A DNA stretch of 14,869 nt from assembly GCA_036169815.1 (NCBI GenBank), contig JAVHOA010000052.1, positions 1 to 14,869 of the forward strand. Reading direction: 5' to 3'. Position numbers and translations under genes: made by a program. Positions 1-7,737 of the stretch are shown piece by piece. Source of the stretch: Hydrocurvibacter sp036169815 (lineage in GTDB: Bacteria; Campylobacterota; Campylobacteria; Campylobacterales; Sulfurimonadaceae). How positions within the stretch are numbered: the first letter of the stretch is position 1; each line of letters starts with the position of its first letter. The notes under the pieces are model-generated. The model had not been told where the DNA came from, ran no database searches, and was given only the letters and a program-made list of their open reading frames with translations.

Positions 1-2
1 TT

Positions 3-314
3 ATAAAAATTCATGAAGTTAAAGTTGATTATCCTATGAAGGCGAAGCATTTAACATACTTAACAAAAGATTTCAACAGATACGCTGTCATGCTCAAAAG
101 TGTTCATTACAATGAGGGCAATGAAACCAACGAAACAAATGCAACTAAAACTTTTACATTTTCGCTCTCTTCAACAAGTGATAAAAAGATTACAGAACTA
201 CTAGAGTACTTAACAAAAACAAAAACGGATCAATACAAATTTTCTCTTGAACATATAGATTTTGATGAAAAAGAGAAAAGCTATCTCAGTGAATTAAAGG
301 TAGATTTATTATGA
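3..314 (+). CDS. PilN/MshI-like pilus assembly protein, C-terminal fragment (5' end outside window)
   Basis: The frame is open from the first bases of the window with no stop before the ATG at 36. That ATG has no Shine-Dalgarno sequence in front of it, so I read this as the last 103 codons of a gene that begins upstream rather than a 92-residue protein. The fragment has no hydrophobic segment and alternates beta-like and helical stretches (TFTFSLSS, DKKITELLEYLTK, KFSLEHIDF). This fits the periplasmic ferredoxin-like end of PilN/GspL/MshI proteins. Its stop overlaps the next start as ATGA at 311-314, so the two genes are probably translationally coupled. In Vibrio msh loci MshI sits directly before MshJ. 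The family assignment rests mainly on position and is moderate. That it is a pilus-operon gene is more secure. Confidence 0.55.
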   Translation: MKIHEVKVDYPMKAKHLTYLTKDFNRYAVMLKSVHYNEGNETNETNATKTFTFSLSSTSDKKITELLEYLTKTKTDQYKFSLEHIDFDEKEKSYLSELKVDLL

Positions 315-940
315 AAGCAAATATCGAGAACTACCTTTACAAATTGGATAATATTTTAGGTCAAAAATCAAAAAAAGATCTCTCTCTTCTTTACATAATG
401 ATTTTTTGTTCTATTTTTGCCGTGTCTTATGCTCTACTCTTTGATTCTTCAAAGAAGGCATTTGATGAAAACCATGTTTTAGCTGAGGAGATGCAAACGA
501 AAGTTGACATCGATAAAGAGTATTTAGCTATGAATCCGGAGTCAAGACTTACGCAATTAGATCAGCAGATAAAGTTATCACAAGAGCAGTACCTTATGTT
601 TAAAGATGACAACCAGTACATCAAACAACAAATAGAAAAAATTTCATCTTTGTTTTATGATGAAAAAACTTGGGGGCAATATCTCAACTCTATTTCACAA
701 AGTGCAAAAAGAAATCATCTCAAAGTGCTTAATTTTAGTAATGTTTACGTTGACAACAACGCAAGTTTTGGACATGTACTTGACATCCATGTAAAGGTCA
801 ATGGTCCCTACAAAAATACACTCAAATTTATTAACTCAATCGAACAAAGCTTTTTAGTTGTGGATCTCCATAACTTTTCAGTTGTCGCAGATAAAAAACT
901 TACAACAGATCTCAATATATCTGTATGGGGGATTAATTAA
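311..940 (+). CDS. PilO/MshJ-like inner-membrane pilus alignment protein
   Basis: This 209-residue bitopic protein has a short cytoplasmic N-terminus and one transmembrane helix at about residues 24-44 (LLYIMIFCSIFAVSYALLF). A charged, coiled-coil-like segment (about 48-110) follows, then a C-terminal mixed alpha/beta domain. This is the layout of PilO/GspM/MshJ, which pair with PilN in the inner membrane and link the platform to the secretin through PilP. The start overlaps the upstream stop (ATGA), with AAGG at 297-300 as a possible ribosome site. The stop codon directly abuts the next ATG. C. jejuni ctsR, as I recall it, is not preceded by an obvious PilO gene, so this cluster looks more complete. 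The family is too divergent for a sequence-motif call; topology and position carry it. Confidence 0.65.
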   Translation: MKANIENYLYKLDNILGQKSKKDLSLLYIMIFCSIFAVSYALLFDSSKKAFDENHVLAEEMQTKVDIDKEYLAMNPESRLTQLDQQIKLSQEQYLMFKDDNQYIKQQIEKISSLFYDEKTWGQYLNSISQSAKRNHLKVLNFSNVYVDNNASFGHVLDIHVKVNGPYKNTLKFINSIEQSFLVVDLHNFSVVADKKLTTDLNISVWGIN

Positions 941-1429
941 ATGAAACATTTCCTCTCAACGCTCAGTTTTGTACTGCTTGCATCAACTGCTTTTGCAGAT
1001 TTAGAACCAAATCTAGGCCAAAGCCATACAGGTGAACTTGGATGGGTAGATGAACAAATTAGAGCAATTATCCCAGCGAGGGTCGGAGTTGAAGGTCGTG
1101 TAATTGATTCACTCCGTGATCCATTTAAATATCCAAAACCAGAACCTGTTGCTCGTATCAGCACACCAAGTCTGAATTTAGAAAAATATTTTTCTGTCAA
1201 AAAAGCACCACCAGTCGTCAAAATAATTGTCCCTAAACCTCCTCTTGTGCTGAGTTTAATCATAAATTCTAAAGCACTCATTAGTGGGAAATGGTGCAAG
1301 GTTGGAGATAGCGTTGATGGCTACAGCGTCAAATCAATCGGAACAACTTCTGTGACCCTTGCCAACAGCAAGAGTGTAAAAACATTATCAATCAAATCTG
1401 ATAATTATATAAAAATAAATACCAAGTAG
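941..1429 (+). CDS. ctsR: PilP/MshK-like periplasmic protein (CtsR position)
   Basis: This 162-residue exported protein starts with a Sec signal peptide (MKHFLSTLSFVLLASTAFA, likely cut after A19). A proline-rich extended linker follows (about residues 60-105), then a small beta-rich domain near residues 105-155 with the pattern ALISGKWCKVGDSVDGYSV...SIGTTSVTLANS. This is the fold signature of the GspC/PilP/MshK homology region, which contacts the secretin N-domains and bridges inner and outer membrane parts. The start has zero spacing from the previous stop, and GGGGGA at 927-932 can serve as Shine-Dalgarno. It sits directly before the secretin, as mshK before mshL and ctsR before ctsD. CtsR is needed for C. 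jejuni transformation. The symbol is assigned by synteny, not by residue identity. Confidence 0.6.
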   Translation: MKHFLSTLSFVLLASTAFADLEPNLGQSHTGELGWVDEQIRAIIPARVGVEGRVIDSLRDPFKYPKPEPVARISTPSLNLEKYFSVKKAPPVVKIIVPKPPLVLSLIINSKALISGKWCKVGDSVDGYSVKSIGTTSVTLANSKSVKTLSIKSDNYIKINTK

Positions 1430-1438
1430 GAAAATAAT

Positions 1439-2971
1439 ATGAAAACACACACTCAAAATATTTTAAAAACTTCAGTAGTAAGTACCGTTGCTGCGTTATT
1501 GTTATCCACTTCTGCTTGGGGGGATTGTACGTATGAATTGTTCAATATTGGCTCTGCAAAAGGAACAAAGATTGCAGATTTTATAGATCAACTCAGTGAT
1601 GAATGTGAGTTTAGTGTTGTTGTGTCAGATTCTGAAGCAGAAAAGATTCTCAACTCTTCACTTAACAAAACACACATCAAAAATCTCACACTCGGTGAAG
1701 TGCTTGATCTTATTTTGCTCCATAACAATCTCAATTACACCTTTGAAAACAATACCCTTAAAATATCCTATTTAACGACAAAAGTATTCAATATTGACTA
1801 TATTCTTTCTCAGAGAAAAGGTGTTGGAAGTACCGACGTTACACTCTCTTCAGCGTCAAGCAGCTCAACGGGCTCAACAAGTTCAGGAACAGCAAGCAGC
1901 AGTTCAGGAACATCTGGAGCATCCCCTTCAACAGCAAACTCTGGGATTAAAATAGACTCAAGCGATGAAGTTGTTTTTTGGTCAGAACTCGATAAAGAGC
2001 TAGGCAACATCTTAAATAGACCAGAGGATAAATATACTGCCAATGAGCCTATCATCAACAAAAATGCTGGACTCATCACAGTGACTGCAACAAAAACTCA
2101 GATAGAGAGACTTGATAAATACCTTGCAAAACTGCAAGAAAAAGTAAAACTACAAGTGCTTATAGATGTACAACTTTTAACAGTGACTATGAATAAATCT
2201 AAAACGACTGGTATCGATTGGGCACAACTTTATAAACTTCAAAATGTAAATGTTGGGCTCAACTATACAACTAACAACCTTCAAACAGGAAGTGGTGCAC
2301 TCACAGTTACTGGTGCGGGTATTAACCTTGATCAAGTGATAAAATTTCTCAAAACTCAAGGAGATGTAAGCTCTATCTCAAATCCTAAAGTGCTCACACT
2401 CAATAACCAGCCCGCACTTGTTACTGCTGGAACAGAATATTTTTATACAATCAAACAAGCAACCAACACAACAGGTACATCAACAACAACAACGCAAAAT
2501 GATGTTGTCAGTTCTGTTTTTGCTGGAGTTTTACTCGATATCACTCCTGAAATTTCAGATAATGACACCATCACACTTAAAATAAACCCTTCACTCTCTG
2601 AAACAACGGTAGATATGTCAGCAACAACTTCAGCAGGTCGAACAACTCCGCCTGATTTAAACAGAAGACAACTATCATCAGTAGTCACTGTAAAAGATGG
2701 CAATAAAATTGTTTTAGGTGGTCTTATCCATACAAGCAATACAAAAAGTGGCAATAAAATCCCTCTCTTAGGTGATATTCCAGGTCTTAGCTATCTTTTT
2801 GGAAGAGAAGATGATTCCAAGCAAATAGAAGAACTCGTCATGATTATCGAACCACATATTATAAAAAAAGATAAAGGGGCACCTTCCCTTTCAGATTTAG
2901 GCTATGAAAGTATTACTGACACAGTATTGAAAAAAGGGAATGATAGCAAAAAAGCAGGGGATGATGAGTAA
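1439..2971 (+). CDS. ctsD: Secretin, outer-membrane channel of the type IV pilus/transformation system (MshL/CtsD-like)
   Basis: This 510-residue secretin forms the outer-membrane ring through which the pilus or pseudopilus passes. A signal peptide spans about residues 1-28. Mature Cys30 and Cys56 could form a disulfide in a STN-like N-domain (about 35-115). A Ser/Thr/Gly low-complexity linker covers about 137-168, an N-domain about 176-235, and the beta-barrel secretin domain about 238-478. The hallmark end of the family is clear: VKDGNKIVLGGL near residue 418, PLLGDIPGLSYLF near 440-455, then ELVMIIEPHII. No lipobox is seen (Asp, not Gly/Ala, precedes Cys30), so a pilotin or self-insertion is implied. 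Shine-Dalgarno AGGA at 1428-1431 overlaps the upstream stop. The linker and size resemble MshL more than PilQ. Order and function match C. jejuni ctsD. Confidence 0.93.
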   Translation: MKTHTQNILKTSVVSTVAALLLSTSAWGDCTYELFNIGSAKGTKIADFIDQLSDECEFSVVVSDSEAEKILNSSLNKTHIKNLTLGEVLDLILLHNNLNYTFENNTLKISYLTTKVFNIDYILSQRKGVGSTDVTLSSASSSSTGSTSSGTASSSSGTSGASPSTANSGIKIDSSDEVVFWSELDKELGNILNRPEDKYTANEPIINKNAGLITVTATKTQIERLDKYLAKLQEKVKLQVLIDVQLLTVTMNKSKTTGIDWAQLYKLQNVNVGLNYTTNNLQTGSGALTVTGAGINLDQVIKFLKTQGDVSSISNPKVLTLNNQPALVTAGTEYFYTIKQATNTTGTSTTTTQNDVVSSVFAGVLLDITPEISDNDTITLKINPSLSETTVDMSATTSAGRTTPPDLNRRQLSSVVTVKDGNKIVLGGLIHTSNTKSGNKIPLLGDIPGLSYLFGREDDSKQIEELVMIIEPHIIKKDKGAPSLSDLGYESITDTVLKKGNDSKKAGDDE

Positions 2972-3779
2972 GAGAGAGAGTATTTATGAAAAGCCAAAAA
3001 TGGCTTTTCTTGATACTGTGGACGTAAAAAATTATATACACATAGATCGCAGTTCCGCACTTTTTCAATCGCTCAAAGAAACTGTTCAAAAACCCCTTAA
3101 AATGATTTTGCTTTTTGGAAAGCCCGGCACAGGGAAGAGTATGTTACTTTTTAAACTGCATCACGATCTGGGCAATAAACAACAAATCTATCTCTATAGC
3201 ACCCCTCTCATAGATGAAAGTGAGTTTTTTAAATCGCTTGCGTCTGATCTTTTTGAAATAAAATATGAAGGCATCCTTAATTTCACCCAATTTATGAAAA
3301 TTGCAAAAAGTCATCCAACACAAAATGTACCACTTATCCTTCTTGATGAAGCGCAACTCTATCCCCCTGAGCTTATGGAAAAGATCCGCTTGCTTGCCGA
3401 TTCAAGAATTGTCAAGTTTGTCATTGTCTTACATAAAACTCAAAAAGAGGACCTCATCGCAAAAGAGCATTTTCAAACCAGAATATGGGAAAGTTTTGAA
3501 CTACATAATGCTTCGAGTGTTGAACTTAAAACATATATTCAAAAAAAACTTATGAAAGAGAATTGTTTTGACATAGCCAATATGTTTAGTGAAAAGTCAT
3601 CAGATCTCATCCATCAATTAACTAAGGGAAATTATCGAGATACCAATAAACTTTTGTATGCAATGTTTGAAATATATGAATGGTACGAGATGAATCAACC
3701 CTATAAATTAAACAGGGTCATGGTATCCAATAAAATTATTGAAATGGCAGCTATTAGTACAGGATTTATCGATGCATAA
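2964..3779 (+). CDS. ctsP: ExeA/MshM-type AAA ATPase of the transformation system (CtsP position)
   Basis: This is a cytoplasmic P-loop ATPase of about 271 residues. Walker A is GKPGTGKS at about residues 52-59 (Lys58), and Walker B is LILLDEAQ with Asp128-Glu129. A sensor-like segment and a helical lid follow, ending at the stop. There is no peptidoglycan-binding domain as in ExeA/GspA, so it is MshM-sized. Three in-frame ATGs are possible (2940, 2961, 2964). I favour 2964 because AGG/AGGGG at 2956-2960 lies 3-5 nt before it, while 2940 has its purines almost touching the start. The gene overlaps the secretin end by 8 nt (32 nt with the longer start). In C. jejuni CtsP is a membrane-associated NTP-binding protein reported to interact with CtsX, the next gene's counterpart. 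The family call is good; the symbol comes from synteny. Confidence 0.82.
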   Translation: MSKRESIYEKPKMAFLDTVDVKNYIHIDRSSALFQSLKETVQKPLKMILLFGKPGTGKSMLLFKLHHDLGNKQQIYLYSTPLIDESEFFKSLASDLFEIKYEGILNFTQFMKIAKSHPTQNVPLILLDEAQLYPPELMEKIRLLADSRIVKFVIVLHKTQKEDLIAKEHFQTRIWESFELHNASSVELKTYIQKKLMKENCFDIANMFSEKSSDLIHQLTKGNYRDTNKLLYAMFEIYEWYEMNQPYKLNRVMVSNKIIEMAAISTGFIDA

Positions 3780-4545
3780 TGTTCAAGAACTTGAAAGAAA
3801 ATGGATTCAATATAAGATTAAATCATACTCATTATATATTGCAATTATTGTTATTTTAACTCTTTTAGTTCCAATGGTGATTTTTTTCTTTCCAAAAACC
3901 TTACATGTAAGCGATAAAAACACAACATTTCTTATTCCCAAAAAGAGCATCACAAGTGATCGCAATCACTCTGTAAAAAGAGTAGAACTCAGTCACACAG
4001 AGACAAATCAAACAGCTGAGAAATTGGTTTTACGTCCATCTCTTAGTTTTGTGGACAAGATGGATACCAGTTCCAATACTCCGCCAATACAAGCACCTAC
4101 AGCACAAACGGTCAAAGAAACAGCAGTAAAACATGTTTCGCCAACAAAATCTAGTTTTGAGCCACCAAAAACAGCGCTCAAGCCAACTTACACAGTAAAA
4201 ACAGTAACAAATAATAAAAAAATTAATATACAAACACATACTATGGATGATGATTTGCAAGATGTTGCGCAAAGGTTTAAAAAAACGAATAATCCCACAC
4301 TTGGTCTTTTTCTTGCAAAAAAATATTATGAAATGGGGCAATATGATTTATCCTATAATTATGCACTTTTGACAAACCAATTGGACAGCAAAATAGATAT
4401 GAGCTGGATCATATTTGCAAAATCTTTAGTCAAGCTTGGACAAAAAGAAAAAGCGATTACTACGCTTCAATCTTATAGTAAAAATTCTCATTCAAAACAA
4501 GCACTTACGCTCTTAGACGAGATTGAATCTGGACGTTTCAGATGA
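3772..4545 (+). CDS. ctsX: MshN/CtsX-like single-pass membrane protein with C-terminal TPR-like region
   Basis: This 257-residue protein has a short charged cytoplasmic start and one transmembrane helix at about residues 19-41 (rich in I, L, V, F). A long Thr/Pro/Lys-rich periplasmic linker follows (about 45-155), then a helical C-terminal region (about 156-257) that reads like two or three degenerate TPRs (LGLFLAKKYYEMGQYDLSYNYA; WIIFAKSLVKLGQKEKAITTL). ATG 3772 is preferred over an in-frame ATG at 3739 because AGGA at 3761-3764 sits 7 nt before it and it overlaps the previous stop by only 8 nt. MshN of Vibrio has the same layout, and CtsX of C. jejuni holds the same place and partners CtsP. 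The palindrome TTACATGTAA at 3901 is embedded just after the membrane helix and encodes LHVS at residues 44-47. Confidence 0.68.
   Translation: MHNVQELERKWIQYKIKSYSLYIAIIVILTLLVPMVIFFFPKTLHVSDKNTTFLIPKKSITSDRNHSVKRVELSHTETNQTAEKLVLRPSLSFVDKMDTSSNTPPIQAPTAQTVKETAVKHVSPTKSSFEPPKTALKPTYTVKTVTNNKKINIQTHTMDDDLQDVAQRFKKTNNPTLGLFLAKKYYEMGQYDLSYNYALLTNQLDSKIDMSWIIFAKSLVKLGQKEKAITTLQSYSKNSHSKQALTLLDEIESGRFR
3899..3912. repeat. Dispersed palindrome TTACATGTAA, copy inside ctsX-like gene
   Basis: The exact 10-bp palindrome at 3901-3910 is flanked by CC on the left and GC on the right. An A-tract lies on both sides (CCAAAAACC before, GCGATAAAAA after). The flanks closely match the array unit at 7596 onward, so this is a member of the same family and not just a chance core. 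It falls in a variable linker where a short insertion of LHVS would be tolerated. Confidence 0.8.
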
Positions 4546-4611
4546 GTAAACACAGTTGTATTGATACAAAAATTTATAAAATAATTAACACTTGTGAAAG
4601 GTAGGAAAAAT
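4546..4611 (+). promoter_or_regulatory. Intergenic spacer with inverted repeat and possible weak internal promoter
   Basis: This is the only real spacer inside the pilus operon (66 bp). It contains the inverted repeat TTGTAT-TG-ATACAA at 4556-4569. An AT-rich stretch with TATAAAAT near 4576 resembles a -10 element, followed by the AGGA ribosome site of the next gene at 4603-4606. It could be a weak internal promoter or operator, or an mRNA hairpin. There is no T-run after the repeat, so it is not an intrinsic terminator. Evidence is limited to base patterns. Confidence 0.3.
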
Positions 4612-6348
4612 ATGGATAGAATAACCTTGGATTTATTGACTCAAAACCATATTACTCAACGCCAAATAGATAGACTTCTCACCCGTGGAGTGAGTGAAGA
4701 TACCGTTTTATTTACGCTTATTAAAGTTGGTGCGGTTTCTATTAATTTTGTTAAAAGATTTATTGTCGAGCAAATTAGAACAGGAAAATATGATTTAAGT
4801 ATCTTAAAAAACTATACTTTTATCAAAGAAGCTGAAGTGCTTCAAGCGCTTGCAGAAGCCTTACATGTAGGGTTTTTAGACCTTGATTCCATCGATATGG
4901 ATTATAAGCTCGCTGAAAAAGTTCCTCTGGGTCAACTCAAAAAATATAATGTCCTGCCTATCTCCCAAGATGATCTCACGATGGTCGTTGCCTTTGAAGA
5001 TCCTTTCAACATAGAAGCACAAGAAGCAATCCAAAGAATCTTTCCAAGAAAGCCAATTAAAATCCATCTTGCAACATCAAGACAGATTCAAGAGTATCTT
5101 TTTAAAATTTCCCTCAAAGATAGCGTCAAAGAGCTTGTTACCAATATCCGAACAGAACTTCGAACTATTGGAAGTATCGAGGAGCAGCAAGAGGCCTCTT
5201 CTATTTTGCAACTCATCGATGTTATTCTCAACGCATGTATCAAATCAAGAGCAAGTGATATCCATGTTGAACCGACAGAAAAAAATTGCGTTGTGCGTAC
5301 CCGTATCGATGGAAAACTAAGTGAGATATTTATTTTTGACAAAGATATCTACCCTCCTCTTGCTTCAAGACTAAAACTCCTCGCAAATCTTGATATAGCC
5401 GAAAAAAGAAAGCCCCAAGATGGCCGTTTTTCAGCGACTTTAAACGCAAAAGAGTTTGATTTTCGTATCTCAACACTGCCGATTCTCTATGGTGAATCGA
5501 TTGTTATGCGTATTTTGGACAAAACAAAAGCGCTTGTCAAACTCGAAGATGCAGGAATGGATAGCGAAAGCTACAATAAATTTTTAATAGGGCTCTCCTC
5601 TCCTTTTGGTATTATTCTCGTCACAGGACCTACAGGTTCTGGAAAAACAACAACACTCTATGGCGCACTCAATGAACTTCGAAATGTTGAGGACAAGGTC
5701 ATTACTGTAGAAGATCCTGTTGAGTACAGAATGAATCTTATCCAACAAGTGCAAGTCAATGCTCCCGTTGGACTCTCTTTTGCAGCAGCCCTGCGTTCTA
5801 TTCTCCGCCAAGATCCAGATAAGATTATGATTGGAGAGATTCGCGATCAAGAAACACTCGAGATTGCGATCAAAGCGGCACTCACGGGTCACTTAGTCAT
5901 CTCAACACTCCATACAAATGACTCAATCAGCGCTATTCCGCGTATGATCGATATGGGAATTGAACCCTATCTTATCAGCGGTGCACTTGTCACTGTACAA
6001 GCGCAAAGGCTCGTGCGAAAAATTTGTCCAAGTTGTAAAACGCCAGCTTCCATTCCTGAATCATCACTTGAACCATACAGACATCTCATACCCAAAGAGA
6101 CTCAGTTTTTTCTAGGTGAAGGATGCAGTGAGTGTAATGGCACAGGCTACATGGGACGTGAAATGATTTGTGAAGTGCTTCCAATCACAGAAAAACTCTC
6201 AAGTATGATTGCAAAAGGTGCTTCAAAAGAGGATATCCACAAGCAAGCAGTGACAGAGGGCTTTATAGGAATGTTTGAAAATGGAATGCAAAAAGCCATT
6301 AACGGCATCACAACATTCGAAGAGATATTAAGGGTGGCAAAAGGATGA
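4612..6348 (+). CDS. ctsE: Type IV pilus/T2SS assembly ATPase (GspE/PilB/MshE family, CtsE)
   Basis: This 578-residue hexameric ATPase powers pilus or pseudopilus assembly at the inner face of the membrane. The N-terminal T2SSE_N/MshEN-like region covers about residues 1-150, and the catalytic domain about 180-560. Walker A is GPTGSGKTTT at 339-348 (Lys345). The Asp-box region (VEDPVEYR) follows, then Walker B IMIGEIRD near 404-411 and the His-box HLVISTLHTND. A zinc tetracysteine CPSC-X29-CSEC (Cys472, 475, 505, 508) has the spacing known for GspE. ATG 4612 follows AGGA by 5 nt; a GTG at 4594 would add six residues and lacks a ribosome site. The stop overlaps the next start (ATGA, 6345-6348). 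C. jejuni CtsE is the counterpart. The conserved MshEN RLG motif for c-di-GMP is not obvious. A near-copy of the repeat palindrome lies at 4861. Confidence 0.93.
   Translation: MDRITLDLLTQNHITQRQIDRLLTRGVSEDTVLFTLIKVGAVSINFVKRFIVEQIRTGKYDLSILKNYTFIKEAEVLQALAEALHVGFLDLDSIDMDYKLAEKVPLGQLKKYNVLPISQDDLTMVVAFEDPFNIEAQEAIQRIFPRKPIKIHLATSRQIQEYLFKISLKDSVKELVTNIRTELRTIGSIEEQQEASSILQLIDVILNACIKSRASDIHVEPTEKNCVVRTRIDGKLSEIFIFDKDIYPPLASRLKLLANLDIAEKRKPQDGRFSATLNAKEFDFRISTLPILYGESIVMRILDKTKALVKLEDAGMDSESYNKFLIGLSSPFGIILVTGPTGSGKTTTLYGALNELRNVEDKVITVEDPVEYRMNLIQQVQVNAPVGLSFAAALRSILRQDPDKIMIGEIRDQETLEIAIKAALTGHLVISTLHTNDSISAIPRMIDMGIEPYLISGALVTVQAQRLVRKICPSCKTPASIPESSLEPYRHLIPKETQFFLGEGCSECNGTGYMGREMICEVLPITEKLSSMIAKGASKEDIHKQAVTEGFIGMFENGMQKAINGITTFEEILRVAKG
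4859..4870. repeat. Imperfect copy of the palindrome (TTACATGTAG) inside ctsE
   Basis: Positions 4861-4870 match TTACATGTAA with one change in the last base. The left flank GAAGCC matches the AAGCC that precedes several array units. It encodes LHVG, in the same reading frame as the copies in ctsX and sulP. On its own a single 9/10 match could be chance; the flank raises the odds slightly. Confidence 0.45.
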
Positions 6349-7589
6349 CATATTTTATTGCAACAGTTCTTTCCAAAGGGAAGAAAGAGGAACACGGATT
6401 TTATGCTGAAACAAAAAAAGAGGCACATTATCTAGCAAAAATAAAGTTTTCAGGAATAATCATAAAAGTTCTTGAATCAGAACCTCCTTTTGAAGAGAAG
6501 TTCAAACAGTTCAAAGCAACTTTAACAAAGAACTTTAAAAAAAGAAAAGTGCGCCCCGATGCACTCATCGCATCAACAAGACAACTTGCGGTTATGACAA
6601 ATGCTGGTATTCCTATTCACGATTCTATTAAAGAGATTGCAGTTGCAAGCAGTGATAATAGTTTAAAAGAGATATTTTTTTCGCTTGCAGATGATATCAA
6701 CGCAGGACATAGTTTATCGCATGCTGCTGGAAACTACCGTTTTGAGCTTGGCAATTTAACACTTGCCATGATTGAACTTGGAGAAAAAACAGGAAATCTT
6801 GCCGAAGCAATCAACTCTCTTTCGGATATGCTTGAAGAGATTCGTGCCAATATCATTAAATTCAAAAAAGCGATGGCATACCCAAGAAATGTCATGATTG
6901 CCATGGGTGTTGCATTTACCGTGCTAATCTCGTATGTTGTGCCAAAATTTAAGTCTATTTTTGAGCAACTCCATGCAGAATTGCCACTGCCTACTTTGAT
7001 TTTATTAAAGTTAGAGTATCTTTTTAATAATTTTGGACTTTATATATTAGCAATTCTTTTTATCTCTTTTATGGTGATGAAATTTATGATTGACAACTAT
7101 ATCAATGTCAAATATGCTTTTCACAAGTTTTTACTCAAGGTATATCTCATCAAGAATGTCATTATGTTTGCGACTTTAAGCAGATTTACTCTTGTCTTTG
7201 CAGAGCTTGTCCGTGCGGGAATCCCACTTGCTGAAGCCTTGGAAACTGCCATCTCTATGGTGGACAATCTCCCTTTAAAAGAGAAACTCTCAACCGTACG
7301 ATCAACGGTCGAAAAAGGGGGAAATCTTCACACTGGACTTCAAGAAACAGGTCTTTTTGAAAATATGATTATCCAAATGGTTTCCGCTGGAGAATCGAGC
7401 GGACAGCTAGACAATATGATGCGTAAAGTTGCAGAGTATTACAAAATGCGCTTTGACGCCATCATAGACGGACTCTCAGAAGCGATTGAACCAATCATGC
7501 TCGCAGTGATGGCTGGCATGGTTTTACTACTCGCACTTGGTATTTTCATGCCAATGTGGAATATGGGAGAAGCGGTGCAAGGGCACTAA
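6345..7589 (+). CDS. ctsF: Type IV pilus/T2SS inner-membrane platform protein (PilC/GspF/MshG family, CtsF)
   Basis: This 414-residue polytopic protein is the platform on which the assembly ATPase acts. It has two T2SSF repeats (about residues 75-200 and 275-405). The repeated family motif appears as LGEKTGNLAEAI in the first and AGESSGQLDNMM in the second. Membrane helices are at about 183-202, 230-250 and 381-406, and each repeat has the usual RQLAVMTNAGIPI / SRFTLVFAELVRAGIPL start. The length is normal for PilC/GspF. Translation is coupled to ctsE through the ATGA overlap. It is the last gene of the operon, and its stop lies 6 nt before the first 22-bp repeat. In Vibrio the next genes would be pilins (mshF, B, A...); here they are absent, as in C. 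jejuni, where pseudopilin genes lie elsewhere. Confidence 0.93.
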   Translation: MTYFIATVLSKGKKEEHGFYAETKKEAHYLAKIKFSGIIIKVLESEPPFEEKFKQFKATLTKNFKKRKVRPDALIASTRQLAVMTNAGIPIHDSIKEIAVASSDNSLKEIFFSLADDINAGHSLSHAAGNYRFELGNLTLAMIELGEKTGNLAEAINSLSDMLEEIRANIIKFKKAMAYPRNVMIAMGVAFTVLISYVVPKFKSIFEQLHAELPLPTLILLKLEYLFNNFGLYILAILFISFMVMKFMIDNYINVKYAFHKFLLKVYLIKNVIMFATLSRFTLVFAELVRAGIPLAEALETAISMVDNLPLKEKLSTVRSTVEKGGNLHTGLQETGLFENMIIQMVSAGESSGQLDNMMRKVAEYYKMRFDAIIDGLSEAIEPIMLAVMAGMVLLLALGIFMPMWNMGEAVQGH

Positions 7590-7593
7590 AAAG

Positions 7594-7637
7594 CCTTACA
7601 TGTAAGCATAAAAAGAGTTACATGTAAGCATAAAAAG
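7594..7637. repeat. Tandem 22-bp palindrome array, left part
   Basis: Two complete in-register units (palindromes at 7596-7605 and 7618-7627) begin just after the ctsF stop codon. Each unit is TTACATGTAA, then GC, then ATAAAAAG, then a 2-nt joint. The array runs straight into the N stretch at 7638, so the left part is truncated by the assembly and not by biology. Confidence 0.95.
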
Positions 7638-7737
7638 NNNNNNNNNNNNNNNNNNNNNNNNNNNNNNNNNNNNNNNNNNNNNNNNNNNNNNNNNNNNNNN
7701 NNNNNNNNNNNNNNNNNNNNNNNNNNNNNNNNNNNNN
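7638..7737. other. Assembly gap (100 N) inside the repeat array
   Basis: Exactly 100 Ns interrupt the array, with matching repeat units on both sides. This is the usual placeholder for a gap of unknown size. The register on the two sides (7618 and 7738) does not fit multiples of 22 bp, so the gap length is arbitrary. The real array probably holds more units than can be seen. Confidence 0.97.

Noticed and set aside
36..314. A complete 92-residue gene starting at ATG 36
   Set aside because: The frame stays open to the window edge and the ATG has no ribosome site, so a truncated longer gene is more likely.
772..777. ACATGT in the mshJ-like gene as another repeat copy
   Set aside because: Only the six-base core matches; the TT and AA flanks are missing.
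937..1299. Minus-strand 120-codon frame opposite the PilP-like gene
   Set aside because: The plus strand has a signal peptide, proper spacing and operon context; the antisense frame has none.
5584..5892. Minus-strand reading frame opposite the ATPase Walker region
   Set aside because: It is antisense to the most conserved part of ctsE, with no ribosome site or recognisable protein; a shadow frame.
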